Below are positions 59,136 through 64,000 of a DNA stretch of 64,000 bases, one piece after another. This stretch comes from Streptomyces xinghaiensis S187 (GTDB lineage: Bacteria > Actinomycetota > Actinomycetes > Streptomycetales > Streptomycetaceae). The notes under the pieces were generated by a model. The model was not told where the DNA came from, did not search any database, and worked only from the letters and a program-made list of their open reading frames with translations. The stretch's first letter is position 1. The number at the start of each line of letters is the position of its first letter. The DNA lies in NCBI RefSeq assembly GCF_000220705.2, contig NZ_CP023202.1:2666001-2730000 (forward strand). The letters are read 5' to 3'. The position numbers and the translations under genes were made by a program.

Positions 59136-59809
59136 TCCACTTCCCCAAGCGTCCGGGAGGCGGGAGTCGTCACGGACCGGCCCCCCGCCGGCGCCCGGTC
59201 CGCGAGTTGCCCTGCCAGCCTCTTGAGCCCCCGGTACGAGGCGGTGCGGACCGCGCCACTGCGTTTGCCCAGCACACGGGCGGTCGCCGGGCCGTCGAGG
59301 CCGACGACCACCCGGAGCAGCACCGCCTCGGCCTGGTCCCGCGGCAGTTCGGCGACCATCGCCAGGGCCTCCTCGGTCGACAGGGTCTCCAGTGCCTCCC
59401 GTTCGGTGTCCTGACGGCCCGGCAGCTCCAGCACGTCCTGCTCCAGCAGGGCGGTGCGCGGACGGCTGCGCTGCCGGCGCAGATGGTCCAGGGCGCGGTG
59501 CCGGGCGATGGTCGCCGTCCAGCCGCGGAAACCGTCGCCGTTGCCGCGGAAGCGGCCGAGGTCCCGGGCGATCTCCAGCCACGCCTCGGCGGTCACGTCC
59601 TCGGCGTCGTCGCCGACCAGGCCCCGTACGTAGCCGAGCAGCCTCGGCTGAACCAGCCGGTAGAGCAGGGTGAATGCCTCCTCATCGCCGTTCTGGGCGC
59701 GTTCGACGGCTTCCCCGAGCCCTCCGTCGTCACCCTGCTGCGTACGTCGGCGCTCCCCACGCTTGCCCACGCTGTCCTCTTCGTCCGCCGCTGTCACGCA
59801 TCCGGGCAC
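59132..59809 (-). CDS. ECF-type RNA polymerase sigma factor B
   Basis: A 225-residue sigma-70-family factor. Region 2 contains AFTLLYRLVQPRLLGYVRGLVG, DAEDVTAEAWLEIARDLGRF and FRGWTATIARHRALDHLRRQ. Region 4 contains LPRDQAEAVLLRVVVGLDGP, ATARVLGKRSGAVRTASYRG. GTG 59809 is the assumed start; GTG 59797 and GTG 59770 are alternatives. Its stop overlaps the membrane protein gene (ATGA). It forms the upstream copy of the duplicated sigma/membrane protein module. Confidence 0.9.
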   Translation of the reverse strand: MPGCVTAADEEDSVGKRGERRRTQQGDDGGLGEAVERAQNGDEEAFTLLYRLVQPRLLGYVRGLVGDDAEDVTAEAWLEIARDLGRFRGNGDGFRGWTATIARHRALDHLRRQRSRPRTALLEQDVLELPGRQDTEREALETLSTEEALAMVAELPRDQAEAVLLRVVVGLDGPATARVLGKRSGAVRTASYRGLKRLAGQLADRAPAGGRSVTTPASRTLGEVE

Positions 59810-59865
59810 TGGCCCGCCCTCTTGTCACGCGGGCCGGACTGCTGATTCACCCGGAGGTGACATCC

Positions 59866-60381
59866 TCACGCCCCGGCGGCCTCGATGCCGAGCTTTTCCA
59901 GGACTTCGTGGAAGAGCTTCTCGACATCCGGGTCCGGTTCCGCGCTCAGGACATCGGCCAGGCGCCGGGAGTCCACCGTACGCCCGGCCGCCGCGGCCCA
60001 CCCCGCGGCATGGGCGGCGGCGCCCGCCGGGGAGGGGAAGACGTCGTCCAGCACGATCTCGTTCTCGCCGACATGCCGGGCCAGCGCGGTCCGTCCCAGG
60101 CAGGCCGTCCAGGAGCCGCGGACCGGGCCGGCGCCCTCCAGAACGGCGCAGTCGCCGTCCATGACGTACGCCAGCAGGGTCGGGGCGCCGGTCTCCCTCG
60201 CCAGGGCGCCGGCCACGTCGTCGAGGTCGCCCAGCCCCGGCTCGCTCGGGTGCTGCCACAACTGCCAGCCGTCGGCGAAGGTCTCGGCCAGTTCCAGCCG
60301 TTCCCGGCCGGGCGCGAGTGTGGAGCACTCCGCCAGTTCGCGGTCACTCCTGCCGACGACTAAGTAACCCCAGAAACCCAT
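59866..60381 (-). CDS. Conserved hypothetical protein of unknown function
   Basis: A 171-residue soluble protein starting MGFWGYLVVGRSDRELAECS. Features are a Trp-rich block (FADGWQLWQHPSEPGLGDLDD), a central TGAPTLLAYVMDGDCAVLEG strand pair and an acidic C-terminus (PDPDVEKLFHEVLEKLGI). No domain was recognised; proteins with this opening are, to my memory, widespread in Streptomyces. ATG 60381 has GGGAG upstream. It runs in the same direction as the sigma factor B gene, with a 56-bp gap, so co-transcription is possible. Confidence 0.75.
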   Translation of the reverse strand: MGFWGYLVVGRSDRELAECSTLAPGRERLELAETFADGWQLWQHPSEPGLGDLDDVAGALARETGAPTLLAYVMDGDCAVLEGAGPVRGSWTACLGRTALARHVGENEIVLDDVFPSPAGAAAHAAGWAAAAGRTVDSRRLADVLSAEPDPDVEKLFHEVLEKLGIEAAGA

Positions 60382-60822
60382 CGTGATCTCCCTCCGTGGC
60401 GGCCCGTCCACCGGCACCAGCGCAAGCCGAGTGGCAAACGTCACACCGGCCCCCGGGCGCGGACGCTGTGACGTTCCGCGGACACGCAGCGCTGAACGGG
60501 TAGGACGGCGCCGGTGATTCGGGTGTGGTGCCGCACGGCGCCACCCGCGGCGGCGCCGGCCGCGGCCACCGGGCGGCCGGAACGCCGGGCCGCCGGGCGG
60601 ATTCCGCCCGGCGGGCGTGCGGACGCCGTGACGGTTTGCGGAACCGGGGCTCACCCTCCGGTACCGCGCACGCCGGTCCGCCCCTCACAGGGGAGGGGGC
60701 GGACCGGCGTTCCCACTCCGCCGTGCCCGGGGAGCCCGGACGGCCGCCGGCCCCGTGCCGCTCGGGCCGCCGGGCGGGCGTGTCGGCGGGCGGCCGGCGG
60801 CCCGCGGCCGGACGATGACCGG
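60382..60822. other. Divergent intergenic region with a perfect 14-bp hairpin
   Basis: No gene is seen in this 441-bp stretch. Arms CGCCGGTCCGCCCC (60671-60684) and GGGGCGGACCGGCG (60696-60709) pair perfectly around an 11-nt loop. As both flanking genes read away from here, this is not the end of either one; it may be an orphan terminator or part of a leader. Confidence 0.6.
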
Positions 60823-61482
60823 ATGGACGACATCACCCTGCGCATCGCCCAGCAGCCGGAGGCCGACGCCCTGCTCGCCCGCAGCCCGCTGGCCGTGCTG
60901 GTCGGCACGCTGCTCGACCAGCAGGTCCCGATGGAGTGGGCGTTCACCGGCCCGTACACGATCGCGCGGCGCATGGGGGGCGACGACCTGGACGCGCGCG
61001 AGATCGCCGCCCGTGACCCGGAGTCCTTCGCGGCGCTGCTCTCGGAGAAGCCGGCGGTGCACCGCTACCCCGGTTCGATGGCCAAGCGCGTGCAGGAGCT
61101 GTGCCGCCATCTGGTCGAGCACTACGACGGGGACGCGGCGGCGGTGTGGCGCGACGCCGGGAGCGGGGCCGAGCTGCTCCGGCGGCTGGAGGAACTGCCC
61201 GGGTACGGCAGGCAGAAGTCCCAGATCTTCGTCGCGCTGCTCGGCAAGCGGTACGGGGTGCGGCCGGAGGGGTGGCGGGAGGCGGCGGGCCCGTACGGCG
61301 AGGAGGGCGCCCGCCGGTCGGCCGCGGACGTCACCGGGCCCGGGTCACTGGCCGAGGTCCGGGCCGTCAAACAGGAGACCAAGCGCGCCGCGAAGGCCGC
61401 CAAGTCGGCGAAGGCCACCGGCACCGGCGGCACCGGGCCCGGCACGCCGGACAGGACGGTCAGGCGCCCCCGGCAGCCCTGA
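60823..61482 (+). CDS. HhH-GPD-type base excision repair family protein
   Basis: A 219-residue helix-hairpin-helix protein of the DNA glycosylase superfamily. SPLAVLVGTLLDQQVPMEWAF is the N-terminal helical part, and RRLEELPGYGRQKSQIFVALLGKRYG contains the hairpin. The catalytic Asp that usually follows about 18 residues later (VDxHV) is not seen; the sequence there is VRPEGWREAAG. A Lys/Ala/Gly-rich tail of about 45 residues could bind DNA. The group is common in Actinobacteria and its substrate is unknown. ATG 60823 is a clear start. Confidence 0.85.
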   Translation: MDDITLRIAQQPEADALLARSPLAVLVGTLLDQQVPMEWAFTGPYTIARRMGGDDLDAREIAARDPESFAALLSEKPAVHRYPGSMAKRVQELCRHLVEHYDGDAAAVWRDAGSGAELLRRLEELPGYGRQKSQIFVALLGKRYGVRPEGWREAAGPYGEEGARRSAADVTGPGSLAEVRAVKQETKRAAKAAKSAKATGTGGTGPGTPDRTVRRPRQP

Positions 61483-61642
61483 GGCCCCGGCCCGGACAAC
61501 CCGCCCCGGCAGGCACCCGGCCCGCACCCACCTCAGTTCGGTCCGGCCCGCACCCCGGGCCCTGTCAGCCGCCCGGGCCGCGCCCGCCTCGGCCCAACCT
61601 GCCCCGAGCCCGTCCGCCGCCCGGTCCGTCCGACCGGCCCGG

Positions 61643-63277
61643 TCAGCCGCCCGGCCTCTCCTCCCGCTCCGCCTCCAGCCGGTCGGCGAGCTTCCGGAAC
61701 TCCGTCCAGCTCGCGGACGGCTTCCGCGGGTCCCACAGCTTCTGCGCGACCGCCCGCAGCGGCATCCGGATCCCGGTGGCCACCTGGGCCTCCGTCTGGG
61801 CGCCGGCCAGATCGCACCAGACGGCGAGCCGGCCGCCGAGCACCCGGTCCGGGCCGGACAGCGCGGCCGGCACCGGCTCGGTGCCGCGCAGCACGGCGGG
61901 GGTCCAGCTCTTGTAGATCCGCTCACCGGTGGGATAGGTGAACTGGTTGGGCTCTCCGAGCACGTAGTACAGATACTCGTCGTTGAGGTTGACCAGCTTG
62001 CGGCCCTCGCGGAGGTACTCCGCCGGCGGCCGGGCGCCGATCTCCTTGCCGGTCCAGTACTCGACCTCGATGTCCTCGTCGGGCCGTACGGATCCGCCGC
62101 TGAAGAAGCCGTCGTTCCACGCCTTGGGCCGCTTGCCCTCCTTCCGCACCGTCTCGGCGCGGTCGTTGAGCCAGGCCGTCGCCAGGTCCTGGACGCGCCC
62201 GGCCGAGCCGTAGTCGCGGCGGGCCTGCGCGGCGAGGCCCGGGTAGGCGGCCTCGGGGTTCTCGGCCATCAGCGCGCGGTACTCGTCGGCGCCGAGGTGG
62301 AAGTACCGGCCGGGGAAGACTCCGGAGTACTCGCGCAGCAGGTCGTCGACGAGCTCGGCCGACCGCGGCTTGGTGATGTCGATGGCGCCCCGGACCGGTA
62401 CGCCCTGCGCGTTGCGCAGTTGCAGGTCCGGATGCGCGCGGAGGACGGCGCCGAGGTGGCCGGGCGAGTCGATCTCGGGGATGACGGTGACGTGCAGCCG
62501 CTCCGCGAGGTCGAGGATCCGCCGCAGCTGCTTCTTGGTGAGGTGCTGCTCGGAGACGATCTCGGGGTGCGAGTCGCTCTCGATGCGGAAGCCCTGGTCG
62601 TCGGAGAAGTGCAGACCGAGCTGGTTGAACTTGAGGTCGGCGATCTCCCGGATGCGGGCCTCGATCCACTCCGGGGTGAAGTGCTTGCGCGCGATGTCGA
62701 GCATCAGTCCGCGCTGGGCGCGGTCGGGGCGGTCGTCGACGGTGCCCTCGGGGACGGTGCCCTCGGTGCGCAGGACCTGCAGCACGGTGCGGGTGCCGTA
62801 GAAGACGCCCGCGTCGGTGGAGCCGGTGATCCGGACGCGGCCGTCGCGGGTGGTGAGCCGGTACGCCTCGGCGCCGCCTTTCTGCTCCCGGTCGATGGCC
62901 AGTTCGAGGTCGCCGCGCCGGGCCGGGCCGTCGTGGCGGGGCAGGTCCAGCTCCGCGGCGACCGTCCGGGCCTCGTCGGCCAGCGGACCGTCCGGGTCGG
63001 CGACGACGCGGCTGCCGGAGCCGGGCCGCCAGCCGGGCCCCCGGCCGCTCTCGAACTTCCGTACGGCGGGGATGGTCACGGGCGGGGACGACGGTGGATA
63101 GGAGCGGGTGGCGGTGGCCGCCGGTGACCTCTCGTCGGTACCGGTTCCGTCGGCCGGTCCGTCCGAACATCCGGCCAGCAGGACCGCCGCGACCGTCACG
63201 GCGGTCCAGGCGGGCGGCCGCCGGCGGATTCCCGGCGCGGGGAGCGGCCGCCGGGCCGCCTTCGGCGCGGAGAGCAT
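61643..63277 (-). CDS. Beta-N-acetylhexosaminidase lipoprotein (GH20)
   Basis: A 544-residue secreted lipoprotein. The lipobox LLAGC places Cys37. The GH20 N-terminal domain precedes the barrel: RGLMLDIARKHFTPEWIE, NQLGLHFSDDQGFRIESDSHP, VIPEIDSPGH and FHLGADEYRAL with the catalytic Asp-Glu pair. WNDGFFSGG and VNLNDEYLYYV complete the active site. It removes terminal GlcNAc or GalNAc from chitin oligomers, glycans or wall fragments outside the membrane. ATG 63277 is the assumed start. TTG 63283 is better spaced (7 nt) from GGAGG and may be used instead. Confidence 0.93.
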   Translation of the reverse strand: MLSAPKAARRPLPAPGIRRRPPAWTAVTVAAVLLAGCSDGPADGTGTDERSPAATATRSYPPSSPPVTIPAVRKFESGRGPGWRPGSGSRVVADPDGPLADEARTVAAELDLPRHDGPARRGDLELAIDREQKGGAEAYRLTTRDGRVRITGSTDAGVFYGTRTVLQVLRTEGTVPEGTVDDRPDRAQRGLMLDIARKHFTPEWIEARIREIADLKFNQLGLHFSDDQGFRIESDSHPEIVSEQHLTKKQLRRILDLAERLHVTVIPEIDSPGHLGAVLRAHPDLQLRNAQGVPVRGAIDITKPRSAELVDDLLREYSGVFPGRYFHLGADEYRALMAENPEAAYPGLAAQARRDYGSAGRVQDLATAWLNDRAETVRKEGKRPKAWNDGFFSGGSVRPDEDIEVEYWTGKEIGARPPAEYLREGRKLVNLNDEYLYYVLGEPNQFTYPTGERIYKSWTPAVLRGTEPVPAALSGPDRVLGGRLAVWCDLAGAQTEAQVATGIRMPLRAVAQKLWDPRKPSASWTEFRKLADRLEAEREERPGG

Positions 63278-63585
63278 GGGCAAGGGAAAACCTCCTCGTT
63301 CACCCGCGAAGGTAAGGCCCCGCACGGGCTTTCCCGTCCCTCACACGCGCGGGCGGCCCGGACCGGGCGGGCGCCTCCTCCGCCGGGCCGACCGGCCGGC
63401 CCGGAGAAAGCGCAGGTCGGACCGGGTGGCCGCGGCCGGTGGGACCGGCCGCGCGGAGCCGGCATCAACGCCACGTCAAAACCCTCCCCCGGTGGGTGAA
63501 ATTCGCGCATCTGTGGCATGGCGGCCATCACCGCCCGCTACGGTTGCTCTCTCGCCCCATCGCGCCGCCCGGGCTCACCGCGCGG

Positions 63586-64000
63586 GTGCGCGCACCGCGT
63601 CATCTCTCGCACCTCACCTCCCCCGGCCCTGCCAGGGGGCTCCCAGAGGAGTCCACCGTCTTCGGCCTCGACCACTTCAACGCCCAGCCACCCGACACCG
63701 CGGAACACGCGCTGCTCGCCTGCTGCGGCAGCCGCCGCTGGGCCCGCAGCCTCGCCGGCCACCGGCCGTACCCGGATGTCGCCGCGCTGCTGGCGGCCGC
63801 CGACGAGGCGAGCTACGACCTCTCCCCGGCCGATCTCGCCGAGGCTCTGGCCCGGGAGTCCGCGCCCGGGCTGCCGGGGCTCCCGCTGCCGGGGCTCCCG
63901 CTGCCGCGCGCCCGCTCGGGCGAGGAGCGGCAGCCCGCCCTGGCGGGCCCGCGGGACTCCTGCCGCGGGAGCGGGCAGCCGGACGCCGTCCCGCCCCGGC
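63586..64000 (+). CDS. OHCU decarboxylase (uraD-type), partial at window end
   Basis: The reading frame from 63586 codes for the N-terminal part of a 2-oxo-4-hydroxy-4-carboxy-5-ureidoimidazoline decarboxylase, which gives (S)-allantoin in urate breakdown. GLDHFNAQPPDTAEHALLAC, CGSRRWARSLAGHRPYPDVA and LLAAADEASYDLSPADLAEA are family features. A Pro/Leu-rich linker with a repeated LPGLPLPG follows, then the gene leaves the window. GTG 63586 is the best start; GTG 63496 and TTG 63544 are in frame. AGGAG at 63647-63651 stands 6 nt before a GTC codon, a second hint that the start is unsure. It would link to purine catabolism. Confidence 0.78.
   Translation, partial: MRAPRHLSHLTSPGPARGLPEESTVFGLDHFNAQPPDTAEHALLACCGSRRWARSLAGHRPYPDVAALLAAADEASYDLSPADLAEALARESAPGLPGLPLPGLPLPRARSGEERQPALAGPRDSCRGSGQPDAVPPR

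Overview
The window is very G+C-rich, has almost no spacing between many genes, uses GTG starts freely and carries Streptomyces-type developmental and metabolic genes (AfsQ1/AfsQ2/SigQ, an ABC nucleoside importer, a Kdn/sialic-acid-type wall polymer locus). It is a chromosomal core segment of a Streptomyces or close relative. From memory, the gene order from the DeoR regulator to the mutase at 54 kb resembles the S. coelicolor SCO4869-SCO4920 region; this was not checked by a search.

Left third (0-32 kb): nucleoside salvage. Purine nucleoside phosphorylase, a phospho-sugar mutase, deoxyribose-phosphate aldolase with two aldehyde dehydrogenase-type genes, a uridine-kinase-like protein, adenosine deaminase, thymidine phosphorylase, cytidine deaminase and a complete BMP-type ABC nucleoside importer are interspersed with the AfsQ signalling cluster (sigQ, afsQ1, afsQ2, lipoprotein). 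A 12-bp palindrome, CTACGCGCGTAG, occurs exactly in four promoters of nucleoside genes and in degenerate form in a fifth (positions 4154, 7979, 19893, 30090, 31297). This points to one regulon under an unidentified repressor.

Middle (33-42 kb): two divergent operons for a nonulosonic-acid-containing wall polymer. They encode a NeuB-type synthase, a cytidylyltransferase fused to a HAD phosphatase, two polysialyltransferase-like proteins, two other glycosyltransferase-like proteins and an acyltransferase. No epimerase or acetyltransferase for N-acetylneuraminate is present, so Kdn (teichulosonic acid) is the likely sugar.

42.4-45.6 kb: an accessory segment. A DUF222/HNH (13E12-type) endonuclease gene sits between two long inverted repeats of about 280 bp, in otherwise gene-free DNA rich in short tandem repeats.

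Right third (45.6-64 kb): a coupled XRE regulator/glutaredoxin pair, methionine aminopeptidase, a GNAT acetyltransferase, a gluconate operon (permease, kinase, divergent GntR regulator), a frameshifted LysE-family exporter, a methylmalonyl-CoA-mutase-type large subunit, two tandem paralogous sigma factor/membrane protein pairs (the second membrane protein with a long Asn-Ala-Asn-Ser-Gly-Gly repeat tail), a conserved hypothetical protein, an HhH-GPD protein, a lipoprotein GH20 hexosaminidase and the start of an OHCU decarboxylase gene that runs off the end. Short tandem minisatellites are unusually frequent from 42 kb onward. No tRNA, rRNA, CRISPR array or insertion sequence was seen.
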